Shown here: positions 34,049 to 42,863 of the stretch, one piece after another
How the letters are laid out: each line of letters opens with the position of its first letter
Numbering within the stretch: position 1 is the first letter of the stretch
From: Bin55 sp965205545
GTDB lineage: Bacteria; Pseudomonadota; Gammaproteobacteria; Pseudomonadales; Azotimanducaceae
Assembly (NCBI GenBank): GCA_965205545.1
Contig: OZ242170.1
Location: forward strand, 2,170,001-2,234,000
Direction of reading: 5' to 3'
Length of the DNA stretch: 64,000 nucleotides
Translations under genes and position numbers: made by a program
Notes under the pieces: generated by a model
What the model was told of the DNA's origin: nothing
Databases searched by the model: none
The model's input: only the letters and a program-made list of their open reading frames with translations

Positions 34049-36733
34049 ATGCAAGACACAAAACCCCTAATTCTCGTCGATGGGTCGACGTATCTATTCA
34101 GAGCCTTCTACGCGCTTCCTGACTTAAGAACCTCGACTGGACTGTACACCGGAGCTATTCGTGGCGTAGTGTCCATGTTGCTGAAGCTCATGAACGACTA
34201 TCCCGGCAGCACCATTGCCGTTGTCTTCGACACTGCTTCTTTGACATTTCGTCACGAGATTTTCTCCGAGTACAAGGCAACTCGACCCCCCATGCAGGAT
34301 GAAATGGCACAACAGATCGAACCTCTGCATCAGGTCATCGAGTGTCTGGGCCTGCCGCTGCTCAAGAAGGACGGCTTCGAAGCCGACGACATCATCGGAA
34401 CCTTGGCTACCCAAGCGACCGCCGCGGGCCGCGAGACGATCATCTCGACATCCGACAAGGATATGGCGCAGCTTGTCAATGAGCACGTGACTTTGTTGGA
34501 CACTATGAAGGATCAGACCATGGATACGGAAGGCGTCAAGGAGAAGTTTGGCGTCCCACCGGAACTGATCATCGACTACCTTGCATTGATGGGCGATACC
34601 TCGGACAACATACCGGGCGTGCCCAAGGTTGGACCAAAGACGGCGGCCAAGTGGCTAAATCAGTTTGGCAGTTTGGATTCGGTATTGGAGCACAAGGAGG
34701 AAATTCGGGGGAAAGTTGGCGAGAATCTCGTGGCAAGCGCAGACATGCTGCCTTTGTCCAGGGAGCTGGCAACCATCAAGTGCGACGTGGAACTCGAATG
34801 GAATCTAGAGAATTTGCACGTCAAAGAGATGGACATGGAGGCACTTACGGATTGGTTCAATCGCTTTGAGTTCCGAACGTTGCTTCGACAGATTTCCGAA
34901 GATCATGAACCTACTCCAAAGCAGGAGGAAACTGCCGACTATCAGTTCATTGGCGACCCGGTAACGCTGCAAGCGTGGGCGGAAGAAATTCGAGCGGCCA
35001 AGCAAGTGTCGATTGCGCTCAGGACGACCGGCGGATACGGCTCCGAATGTCTCGGCGTTGCGCTATGTGCTGGAACGGACCGTGCTGCGTACGTGCCGAT
35101 CGGACACAAGGACGAAGAATTTAGGCAACTGAGCATCGAGGTGGTTTGTAGCTGTCTCAAGGGGATTTTGGAAGACGAGTCCATTTCGACCATTGGGAAC
35201 GACCTGAAACATGCCTACAAGTTCTTCAGCCGGCATGGAATAACAATCGAAGGACCTCTATTGGACACAAGACTGATGTCGTATGTCCTGAACAGCCAGG
35301 CTTCTGGAGGCCACCACACAGCAGCACTTGCGTCCCGCCATTTGGAGTACACCACATTTGACTGGCAAACCTTAACCGGTTCGGGTGCAAATCGCATTTC
35401 GCCTGAAGAAATCGGGATACCCGAACTTGCGTTTCCGATGGCTGAATTAGCCCTAGTCAACGCACGGGTGGTTCCAGTGTTGCAAAAGGAACTGCAATCA
35501 GACGAGAGAATGCTGAAAGTCTACGAGGACATCGAGGAGCCGGTCACGAAAGTCTTGGCACGAATGGAGCTCGATGGCGTAACAGTAGATCCATCTGTGC
35601 TCCGAGAACTGAGCGATGAGCTCGAGGAGAGGATCTCCCGATTGACGCGCGAGGCCTACGAATCCGCTGGTGTTAGCTTTGGATTGGGCTCCCCAAAGCA
35701 ACTGTCAGAGGTCTTGTACGACAAGCTCGAACTGCCCTCACCGCGCAAGACACGTACAGGAAGTCGCTCCACGTCGGAGGACGTATTGAGGGAACTAGCC
35801 CCTCTACATCCCCTGCCGAACATCGTTCTTGGCTATAGGGGGGCTACCAAGCTGAAGTCCACCTACTCAGATCAGCTGGCACACTACATAAATTCCGCTA
35901 CTGGGCGAGTGCACACTACCTACGATCAAGCGAATGCGGCCACTGGCCGGCTTTCATCTGTAGGTCCAAACCTGCAGAACATTCCAGTTCGAACTGGGGA
36001 CGGAAGACGAATCCGAGAAGCATTCATCGCTCCGTCAGGTTACGTCTTCATGTCTGCGGACTATTCGCAAATCGAGCTTCGCATCATGGCGCATCTGTCT
36101 GAGGACAATTCGCTTCAACAGGCGTTCAACGAAGGCTTGGACATTCACCGAGCTACAGCAAGCGACATTTTTTCCACTGAGTACGATTCTGTAGATGCTT
36201 CGATGAGAGACAAAGCAAAGACCATCAACTTTGGTCTCATCTATGGCATGGGAGCGTATGGACTAGCGAGGCGCTTGGACATTCCGCGCGGAGAGGCCCG
36301 AGAGTTCATTGAAACCTACTTTGACCACTATCCGGGTGTCCGAGAATACATGGATACGATCAAGTCGAAAGCGCACGATTTGGGGTACGTTGAAACCTTA
36401 TACGGCAGACGCATCTACCTGGATGAGATCAATAGTCAGCACGTTCCGCGCCGCCAGGGAGCTGAACGACAGGCCATCAATGCTCCAATGCAGGGAACTG
36501 CCGCCGACATAATCAAGCTGGCGACGACTAGCGCTGCTAAGTTCTTGGTCTCTAGTGGCGTCGATGCCAAGATGGTGTTGCATGTGCACGACGAGATAGT
36601 TTTTGAAGTAGCCGAGGATGCGGCCGAGGAATTGCAGGGCGGAGTTGTTCAAGCGATGGAAACTGCTGCTGAGCTTTCGGTTGAATTGGTTGTGGACGTG
36701 GGATTCGGAGCTAACTGGAGCTTGGCTCACTGA
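34049..36733 (+). CDS. polA: DNA polymerase I, with a degenerate proofreading site
   Basis: The protein of about 894 residues has the full PolI layout: 5' nuclease (residues 1-290, with DGSTYLFRAFYAL, KDGFEADDIIGTLA and LMGDTSDNIPGVPKVGPKTA), a 3'-5' exonuclease fold (about 300-490) and the polymerase. Polymerase motifs are intact: DYSQIELR (Asp671), KTINFGLIYGMGAYGLA and HVHDEIVFE (Asp848). The exonuclease metal ligands are not: the DxE of Exo I reads L-R-T (about 324-326), the Exo II Asp is Ala in NDLKHAYKF, and the Exo III Tyr and Asp are lost near ELALVNARVV. The start at 34049 follows GGGAGAA. The 3' end overlaps engB by 23 bp. Confidence 0.95.
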   Translation: MQDTKPLILVDGSTYLFRAFYALPDLRTSTGLYTGAIRGVVSMLLKLMNDYPGSTIAVVFDTASLTFRHEIFSEYKATRPPMQDEMAQQIEPLHQVIECLGLPLLKKDGFEADDIIGTLATQATAAGRETIISTSDKDMAQLVNEHVTLLDTMKDQTMDTEGVKEKFGVPPELIIDYLALMGDTSDNIPGVPKVGPKTAAKWLNQFGSLDSVLEHKEEIRGKVGENLVASADMLPLSRELATIKCDVELEWNLENLHVKEMDMEALTDWFNRFEFRTLLRQISEDHEPTPKQEETADYQFIGDPVTLQAWAEEIRAAKQVSIALRTTGGYGSECLGVALCAGTDRAAYVPIGHKDEEFRQLSIEVVCSCLKGILEDESISTIGNDLKHAYKFFSRHGITIEGPLLDTRLMSYVLNSQASGGHHTAALASRHLEYTTFDWQTLTGSGANRISPEEIGIPELAFPMAELALVNARVVPVLQKELQSDERMLKVYEDIEEPVTKVLARMELDGVTVDPSVLRELSDELEERISRLTREAYESAGVSFGLGSPKQLSEVLYDKLELPSPRKTRTGSRSTSEDVLRELAPLHPLPNIVLGYRGATKLKSTYSDQLAHYINSATGRVHTTYDQANAATGRLSSVGPNLQNIPVRTGDGRRIREAFIAPSGYVFMSADYSQIELRIMAHLSEDNSLQQAFNEGLDIHRATASDIFSTEYDSVDASMRDKAKTINFGLIYGMGAYGLARRLDIPRGEAREFIETYFDHYPGVREYMDTIKSKAHDLGYVETLYGRRIYLDEINSQHVPRRQGAERQAINAPMQGTAADIIKLATTSAAKFLVSSGVDAKMVLHVHDEIVFEVAEDAAEELQGGVVQAMETAAELSVELVVDVGFGANWSLAH

Positions 36734-37340
36734 TTGGGTCCCCTGCTTCGTGCCACATCGAGCGGATTGATTGCCGCGCCTCATCTACACCTGTTCCCTT
36801 TAGCGAAGAGAACATGACAGTTACAGGGTTCTCGCAGCCTGATACGGCTTCATTCACGTTTCTCAGGCAAGCGCTACGCTCACCCTGCTTCAACTTATCT
36901 GACTTGCTGAGCAACGCGACAAGCCTGATTTGACGCTGAATGCTCCACTGGATCATGTCGACATCGAACGGTTGAAGCGGATGGCGCGAGTCCATAATGA
37001 GGACTACCCCTACAAGATTCGTTCGGCGCACTAGATAGCGATTGACTGCATCCTGCCATTCCACTTGCTTGCGGCGGCTTGCCTTGGCATAGCCAAAGCC
37101 CGGAAGATCCACGAGTCGCCCTTCACTGGACTCAAAGAAATTTATGAGTTGAGTTCGACCGGGCGTCTTGCTTACTCTGGCAAGCGCGGTTGAGCCCGCA
37201 ATGCGGTTTATGGCGCTCGACTTGCCGGCGTTCGACCGTCCCGCGAACGCGACTTCTGGAATATCGTCGCGGGGGCAGTCGCGCATTTGAAGTGCGCTTT
37301 TGAGGAAAACTGCTTCGATGGGTTCGCAGCTGAAATTCAA
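36711..37340 (-). CDS. engB: ribosome biogenesis GTPase YihA/YsxC (EngB)
   Basis: The 209-residue TRAFAC GTPase has G1 GRSNAGKSS, the Thr of G2 in KTPGRTQLINFF, G3 VDLPGFGYA and G4 LSKSDKL. EngB is needed for assembly of the large ribosomal subunit. It is convergent with polA and overlaps its end, as in many gammaproteobacteria, and lies divergent to cytochrome c4. Confidence 0.95.
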   Translation of the reverse strand: MNFSCEPIEAVFLKSALQMRDCPRDDIPEVAFAGRSNAGKSSAINRIAGSTALARVSKTPGRTQLINFFESSEGRLVDLPGFGYAKASRRKQVEWQDAVNRYLVRRTNLVGVVLIMDSRHPLQPFDVDMIQWSIQRQIRLVALLSKSDKLKQGERSACLRNVNEAVSGCENPVTVMFSSLKGTGVDEARQSIRSMWHEAGDPISEPSSS

Positions 37341-37431
37341 GGGAAATCGATTTATAAGTGCAGCAATACAGTTTACGAAGTAGTGACTACACGCTCAATT
37401 CGGTGACACTCCGACGGCAGGGCGACGAACA

Positions 37432-37458
37432 TTGAAAACGTAGACGCGTTGCTATAAT
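37432..37458 (+). promoter_or_regulatory. candidate sigma-70 promoter of the cytochrome c4 gene
   Basis: TTGAAA at 37432-37437 and a perfect TATAAT at 37453-37458 are separated by 15 bp, two less than the ideal. The -10 lies about 70 bp before the start codon. The -10 region CTATAATCCACGCC is nearly the same as that of the cytochrome c' gene. Confidence 0.5.
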
Positions 37459-37530
37459 CCACGCCACGGTTGTGCCTATTTATTTCAAGGCGCACTTCGC
37501 ACACCGTATGAGTCCACCCTAGGAGAATTG

Positions 37531-38268
37531 ATGGCTCAAAGGCTTTCAAAGTCGCAAATGAGGCTGGCGATTGTCGTAATTGCGGCCGGCCTGATCCTGA
37601 CCGTTTGGACGATGCAGGCAGATACCGAGCAGCCTGAAGTCGACGAGACAATTGTTGTCGAAATTGACGAAGTCGCACAGGTTGGGGACGAAGCACTTGG
37701 CGACGCAGTTGTTGCTGACGTAATCGATACGGAAGTCGGCCGAACTCTTTCCGTTTCGTGTACTGCTTGCCATGGTACGGATGGCAATGCGCTGCAAGCC
37801 GAAAACTCCAACCTTGCAGGACAGAACGAAAAGTATCTGTTCCGTCAATTGGAAATGATTCAGTCCGGCGAACGTGAAATCGTTGTAATGAAAGGCCTGC
37901 TGAACGAGTTTGATGAAGGGGATCTTCGCAACATTGCAGCCTACTACGCATCGCTCCCGGGGAGGATTGGACAGTCAAATCCGGAAGGACTGGAGGAAGG
38001 CGAAGCCATCTATCGCGGCGGCATTCTGGAAAAGCAGGTTGCAGCTTGCACGGCGTGCCACGCACCCAACGGAAATGGGAACATGCTCGCTGGATTTCCT
38101 CGAGTCTCTGGTCAGACAGTTGAATACACTGTGGCGCAACTCAAAGCCTACCGGGAACAGGAGCGAACAACTGACGAGGACTACGGCGGCATGATGCGCG
38201 ATATAGCCGCTAAACTGACAGATTCTGAGATAGACGCACTTGCCAACTACATGACAGGGCTATATTGA
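37531..38268 (+). CDS. dihaem cytochrome c4-like protein
   Basis: The protein of about 245 residues has an N-terminal hydrophobic signal or anchor (LAIVVIAAGLILTVWTM), an acidic linker, and two class I cytochrome c domains, each with CTACH (the first at about residues 77-81, the second in the ACTACHAPNGNG segment). Two similar c-domains in tandem define cytochrome c4, a periplasmic electron carrier to terminal oxidases. The ATG at 37531 follows AGGAG. The unusually long acidic linker (about residues 30-65) may hold the haems away from the membrane if the signal is not cleaved. Neighbours (engB, dsbA) follow the conserved order. Confidence 0.9.
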   Translation: MAQRLSKSQMRLAIVVIAAGLILTVWTMQADTEQPEVDETIVVEIDEVAQVGDEALGDAVVADVIDTEVGRTLSVSCTACHGTDGNALQAENSNLAGQNEKYLFRQLEMIQSGEREIVVMKGLLNEFDEGDLRNIAAYYASLPGRIGQSNPEGLEEGEAIYRGGILEKQVAACTACHAPNGNGNMLAGFPRVSGQTVEYTVAQLKAYREQERTTDEDYGGMMRDIAAKLTDSEIDALANYMTGLY

Positions 38269-38305
38269 TAAACACTGTCGGTTCTCAATGTGGAGCGGTG
38301 TTGAC

Positions 38306-38992
38306 ATGAATCAAACTAAAGTGCAAGTTTGGCTCGGCTTCGCCACGATTCTTCTAGTCACCCTTTTCCTAAACGCCCAAGAGAAGTACGAAGCTGGCAA
38401 AGACTATTTGGTCGTTCCCACCAGAGTCGAAGCAGACGGCGAAGAGACATCCGAAAAAGCGGAAGGAACTATTGAGGTTCTGGAGTTCTTTGCATACAGC
38501 TGCATTCATTGCTACAGGTTCGAGCGCTACATCAAGAACTGGATGAAGAAAAAGGGCGAAGATGTCACCTTCACGCGGGAACACCTCGTCTATGACGCAA
38601 GTTGGGTCCCACTAGCTCGTGCCTATTATGTTGCCGAAGAACTCAAGGTCCTTCCGAAGGTTCACGACCGCTTGTTTCAGTACATTCATGACAAAGGGAT
38701 TAACCTGAGTAGCGATGAACTGCTCAAGAGGGTCTTCAAGAGCGTAGCTGAAGTTGATGCAGAAACTTTCGAGGAAAAGTATTGGTCCACAGAAACGAAG
38801 GAAAAGATCAAGACTGCCGTAAGGAAGGCTAGCGATTGGAGAGTCATAAGTACTCCCAGTCTGGTCGTGGACGGCAAGTATCTAGTCAATACGAGAACGA
38901 CAGACGGCGACCCAAGAAAAATCTTCAAGGTCGTTGACTTCTTAGTCGATCAGATTCGCCAGGAAAAGAGTTCCCAAGTACCCAAGACCTGA
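38306..38992 (+). CDS. DsbA-family thiol oxidoreductase 1 (CIHC)
   Basis: The protein of about 228 residues has a signal peptide (VWLGFATILLVTLFLNA) and the DsbA fold. The redox site is FFAYSCIHCYRFE, so the dipeptide is Ile-His instead of the usual Pro-His. The cis-Pro loop reads STPSLVVDGKYLV. It probably acts as a periplasmic thiol oxidase. The start at 38306 is supported by GGAG about 10 bp upstream. It lies 37 bp after cytochrome c4, where dsbA usually lies in gammaproteobacteria, and is the first of three consecutive paralogs. Confidence 0.9.
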   Translation: MNQTKVQVWLGFATILLVTLFLNAQEKYEAGKDYLVVPTRVEADGEETSEKAEGTIEVLEFFAYSCIHCYRFERYIKNWMKKKGEDVTFTREHLVYDASWVPLARAYYVAEELKVLPKVHDRLFQYIHDKGINLSSDELLKRVFKSVAEVDAETFEEKYWSTETKEKIKTAVRKASDWRVISTPSLVVDGKYLVNTRTTDGDPRKIFKVVDFLVDQIRQEKSSQVPKT

Positions 38993-39232
38993 CTTCACTT
39001 GCGACTGGCACAGCACGCTCGTTCAATTTGTTGGTTTCTCGACTGGCAACCCATGACAGGCTCATGCCTCATTGCTGCAAATCACTAATGCGAGCTAGAG
39101 AAACAAATCGAGCAGATAATGGTCGAACCCTTGTACACGCTGCCAGTCTGGGCGTATCTCGCAATAAAAACGAGTTGTGTGGTTGCGTTACTGAAATTTG
39201 TCAACGAGCCGGTTTCCTAAGGTGAATAAGCT

Positions 39233-39940
39233 ATGCGTCTCTTCAAGCTTCTGTTGCGTATAGGATTCCTCTGCTTGCTATTGGCTCCCTTCGCAGTCTT
39301 CGCACAAGACGAGGAGTACGTGGAAGGAGAACACTATCTGGTCCTCCCGACTCGGTTTGAGACGTCCACAGAGCAAACGTCGGACGAATCGGACGCTACG
39401 ATCGAAGTGATTGAGTTCTTTGCCTACAACTGTAAGTTCTGCTACCAATTTGAAGCGCACATTGCCGATTGGCTCAAGACTAAAGCGGACGATGTGTCGT
39501 TTAATCGCGAACACGTGAGTTGGAACAATACTCAGACACTATTGGCGAAAGCCTACTATGCAGCGGTCGAGCTCGAGGTCTTGCCGAAAGTCCATACTCC
39601 GATGTTCAAGGCAATACATGACCATAGATTGAGCATGACTCGTGGCGATAGATTGTCAATGTTGTTCGACAACGGGGCTGAAATTGAACCAGAGACATTC
39701 GATGAAATGTTCAACTCCTCGGCTGTAGCGGAACGAATTCAAGACTGCAATACGAAAACTCGTGTATGGCGCATTGCAACAAGCGGTACACCGTCGCTTG
39801 TGGTTGGCGGCAAGTACTTGATTGATACTGAAACGGCTGGAGGCCACGGCGCCATGTTTCCCATAGTGGACTATCTCGTCGACAAGATTAGAGAGGAACA
39901 AGACGCTTCGGCACATCTGTCCCCAAGCGAAACCGAATGA
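39233..39940 (+). CDS. DsbA-family thiol oxidoreductase 2 (CKFC)
   Basis: The 235-residue protein has a signal peptide (LLLRIGFLCLLLAPFAVFAQ) and a DsbA domain. The active-site motif is FFAYNCKFCYQFE, with Lys-Phe between the cysteines, and the cis-Pro loop is SGTPSLVVGGKYLI. The mature N-terminus (EEYVEGEHYLVLPTRFE) parallels that of paralog 1. A shift of the inter-cysteine pair usually changes redox potential, so this copy may serve a different substrate. It is separated from paralog 1 by 240 bp without recognised features. Confidence 0.9.
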   Translation: MRLFKLLLRIGFLCLLLAPFAVFAQDEEYVEGEHYLVLPTRFETSTEQTSDESDATIEVIEFFAYNCKFCYQFEAHIADWLKTKADDVSFNREHVSWNNTQTLLAKAYYAAVELEVLPKVHTPMFKAIHDHRLSMTRGDRLSMLFDNGAEIEPETFDEMFNSSAVAERIQDCNTKTRVWRIATSGTPSLVVGGKYLIDTETAGGHGAMFPIVDYLVDKIREEQDASAHLSPSETE

Positions 39941-40076
39941 ATCATTCGTGTGGGAGCCTGCATTTGACGAAGATTGGCGCAAGCAGCAAGCAAATTGCAG
40001 ACAAAATTGTCAAACTGATAGAGAGCCAAGCACGAGTCCTACATATCATTGTTCGTGCAGTTTTGGGGGTATTGCG

Positions 40077-40778
40077 ATGCCAAACATCAACGTTTCATTC
40101 CGTCTAGCCAGCGTAGTGCTCCTCCTTTGCGCTCTGCACTCTGGAGCGCAGAACCAAGACACAGAGGACGAGGTTGTTACTTATCGTGAAGGCAAGGATT
40201 ATTCTCTGTTGCCGACGCGAATCAGGATTGGAGACGAAACCCCGGAAGAGACGAATACCGATTCCGTCGAAGTCGTAGCTGTGTTTTCTTATGCCTGTCC
40301 TTTTTGCTACAAATACGAGTCGACTGTTGCGGAATGGCTAAAAACCAAGGACGACTCCGTTGCGTTTAGGCGCGAACACATGGCAAGTGGTGCAGCGCTG
40401 GAAAATCTTGCGCGCGCCTACTACATCGCCGAGGATCTCAAGATATTGCCGAAGACGCATGACGCATTGTTCAGGGCGATTCATGTGTACGAGCTCCAGC
40501 CTTACCGGGAAGACGACTTGCAGCGCATGTTCAAGAGACTTGCCGACGTGGACAGCAAGACGTTCAGCGACAAGTTCTGGTCGAGCGAGATTCACGAAAG
40601 AGTCAAAGAGAGCAAGAAAACACTGCGCGATTGGCGTATTACTGGCGTACCCTGCGTAGTGGTTGGCGGCAGATATCTCGTTGATGCGGAAATGTCCGAC
40701 GGCGAAGCGAGCAAGATGTTCGCTGTCGTGGATTTCCTAGTTGGAAAGATTCAGGGAGAACGGGACCCATCAGCCTGA
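40077..40778 (+). CDS. DsbA-family thiol oxidoreductase 3 (CPFC)
   Basis: The protein of about 233 residues has a signal peptide (LASVVLLLCALHSGAQ). The redox motif is FSYACPFCYKYE, and the cis-Pro loop ITGVPCVVVGGRYLV has the Val-cisPro of classical DsbA plus an extra Cys directly after it. The ATG at 40077 follows GGGGGT and gives a complete signal peptide; the in-frame start at 39948 would not. It is the last of the three-gene dsbA series, and a hairpin follows about 165 bp downstream. Confidence 0.88.
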   Translation: MPNINVSFRLASVVLLLCALHSGAQNQDTEDEVVTYREGKDYSLLPTRIRIGDETPEETNTDSVEVVAVFSYACPFCYKYESTVAEWLKTKDDSVAFRREHMASGAALENLARAYYIAEDLKILPKTHDALFRAIHVYELQPYREDDLQRMFKRLADVDSKTFSDKFWSSEIHERVKESKKTLRDWRITGVPCVVVGGRYLVDAEMSDGEASKMFAVVDFLVGKIQGERDPSA

Positions 40779-40940
40779 ATTCATTCAAGCCACTGGGCTA
40801 GCTCTCGTTATTGCCATTGATGTCTATGCTGATTGCCTGGAGAATGCGATTTTCCAGAGCACAGGCCGGGTTGTTTGACATGCACAAAGCTCCACAATTG
40901 GCGAAGTGCGTGTCACCGAAATAGGTTCAGGACAGCGGAT

Positions 40941-40968
40941 CGGAAAGGAGCCAAAGCGCTCCTCGTCC
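40941..40968. terminator. hairpin between convergent dsbA3 and ABC-transporter genes
   Basis: AGGAGC (40946-40951) pairs with GCTCCT (40958-40963) around a 6-base loop, and CGGA/TCCG can extend the stem across a small internal loop. No T-run follows, so a bidirectional terminator is plausible but not certain. Confidence 0.35.
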
Positions 40969-41042
40969 GGAATGAATAGGTAGATTCGCTTCTATTCTTG
41001 GTGCAAAAAGTTCAGTGGTTTAAACTGAGCAGCAAGCTGATA

Positions 41043-42863
41043 TTAGCGATATGAACTAGCTTGGATTTCGTAGAGTTCAGCATATTGCCCGGCTGACATC
41101 ATCAGCTCTTCGTGGGATCCACACTCGACTACTCGAGATCCTTCCATCACGATTATCTGGTCCGCCATTCTCACAGTGCTGAATCGGTGTGAGACCAGCA
41201 ATGTAATTCGGCCAGTTGTCGAAGCGATTTGCGAATTGTCGTTTTGCTGCGCGGCTTTCGCGTAGCGTTCGAAGAGAGCATGTTCCGTCTCTGCGTCAAG
41301 GGCGGCTGTCGGCTCATCCAGCATGAGGAGCAACGGTTCGTCGCGCATGAAGCCCCGCGCCAACGACAGCTTCTGCCACTGACCAAAGCTCACTTCAACT
41401 CCATTCTGCCAAGTGGGCCCAAGTTGTGTGTCGAGGCCTGACGGAAGTTGATCCATCACGTCTTCCGCGCCGGCTCTGGTCACGGCGGTCTCGACGGCCG
41501 GACGGATATCGATGCGCGGTTGATCGCCAAGCCCCACAGTTTGATCGGCCACCAATTCGAAACGGAAGAAGTCCTGGAATGCGCCGGACAGTCGTTCTCG
41601 CCATGCAATTGGATTCATCTGACCAAGATCCTTGCCGTCTACCAGAATCCGTCCGGATGTGGGTTCGTACATGCCAGCAAGCAGCTTCACAATCGTTGTC
41701 TTTCCGGCACCGTTCTCTCCCACAAGCGCAACTACCGCGCCCGCATCTATGTGGAAACTGACGTTCGCAAGTGCCGGGCTATCCATTCCCGGATAGCAGA
41801 AAGTGACGTCGTCGAAGGTTATGCCTCGTTTCAAGTCAGCTGGTACGGGATCTTGGCGCTGCTTTGTCATCGCTTCGGCATAGTCCTCGAGCCAAGCAAG
41901 CCGCTTTGCTCCGTCCATCCATATGCCACGTAGAAACCCCAGTTCGCCCACGGTCGCGCTAATGTATGCCGCCAGACGTGAACCTGCGGCGAGAACTAGC
42001 AACGCAGCGCCCGGAGGTGCGGCCAAAACGTAGACTGTGAAAACGACTGCGCCGACGTAGCCCGCACCAAAAATAGCCCAAGCCACCACGGAAATGCCTG
42101 CTGTGTGCCATCGGGCGCGGGCAATGGGTCGATACCATCGTCGCCAAGCCCCGTGACGGTCGTGAATTATCCGATCGCCAATATTGGACAAGCGCACTTC
42201 TTTGCCGGGAGAGGCTGTTGTTGCAATGTCAAAGAGGTGTTTGGACAGGCGCGACGCGGGGGCGTTCTGCTCCTCGATTCGGCGTTCCACTCCTGGCCGA
42301 GTCGTAGAGGAAACAACCGTAGGCAGCGCCGCTACCGCCAAAAGCAGTAGGGACGGATGAACAGAACAAAGCAATGCGCCCGTAATACCCAATCGGATGA
42401 ACCACCCAGCAGTGGCAAACATCGAGTGGTACATATGGTCCAACGTGAACACCTGGTCGCGGAGAACCGTAAGCCGGTCAAGGTACTCCGGACGCTCATG
42501 GTGAGCTATGGTCGACACGCTGGCCTGCAGATGCGCGACGTGCGATTCGAGAGCGATGGACACGCGATCGCGGAATCTGCGTTGCGTGCGGTCGCTGACG
42601 ACACGCAACGCCCAGGTCAAGGTGGCGGACAGTCCAAGTCCCAATGCCCCAACCCATATGTAGACCGAATTGTCCTGAAGCAAGCCATTGGCGAGCAGCA
42701 TCAGCCATAGTGCAAATAGCGCGTCCGGCAATGCGGCGCAAATCGTCAGAGCAAAAGCAATGAGCAGAAGCCAAGGCTCCGCGGTGTAGCCTCGCTTGAC
42801 GGCCCTCCACATCGACGGTAATGCCGCCGGCATCGCTTCAATCGAGGACATCGAATTTGACAC
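41043..42863 (-). CDS. ABC exporter half-transporter B (TMD-NBD)
   Basis: The 606-residue protein joins an N-terminal type-1 exporter membrane domain of about six helices (residues about 30-330) to an ATPase domain. Walker A is GENGAGKTT, Walker B is LLLMLDEPTAALD and the switch His is in LLVSHRFSTVR. The ABC signature is VSFGQ rather than LSGGQ, so one of the two ATP sites of the pair may be weak. It overlaps the upstream half-transporter by 26 bp, and the two probably form a heterodimer. The substrate is unknown; lipids, peptides and drugs are all possible. Confidence 0.88.
   Translation of the reverse strand: MSNSMSSIEAMPAALPSMWRAVKRGYTAEPWLLLIAFALTICAALPDALFALWLMLLANGLLQDNSVYIWVGALGLGLSATLTWALRVVSDRTQRRFRDRVSIALESHVAHLQASVSTIAHHERPEYLDRLTVLRDQVFTLDHMYHSMFATAGWFIRLGITGALLCSVHPSLLLLAVAALPTVVSSTTRPGVERRIEEQNAPASRLSKHLFDIATTASPGKEVRLSNIGDRIIHDRHGAWRRWYRPIARARWHTAGISVVAWAIFGAGYVGAVVFTVYVLAAPPGAALLVLAAGSRLAAYISATVGELGFLRGIWMDGAKRLAWLEDYAEAMTKQRQDPVPADLKRGITFDDVTFCYPGMDSPALANVSFHIDAGAVVALVGENGAGKTTIVKLLAGMYEPTSGRILVDGKDLGQMNPIAWRERLSGAFQDFFRFELVADQTVGLGDQPRIDIRPAVETAVTRAGAEDVMDQLPSGLDTQLGPTWQNGVEVSFGQWQKLSLARGFMRDEPLLLMLDEPTAALDAETEHALFERYAKAAQQNDNSQIASTTGRITLLVSHRFSTVRMADQIIVMEGSRVVECGSHEELMMSAGQYAELYEIQASSYR

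Noticed and set aside
39028..39225. A 65-codon frame between dsbA paralogs 1 and 2
   Set aside because: No ribosome-binding site, no hydrophobic or domain pattern; treated as non-coding.
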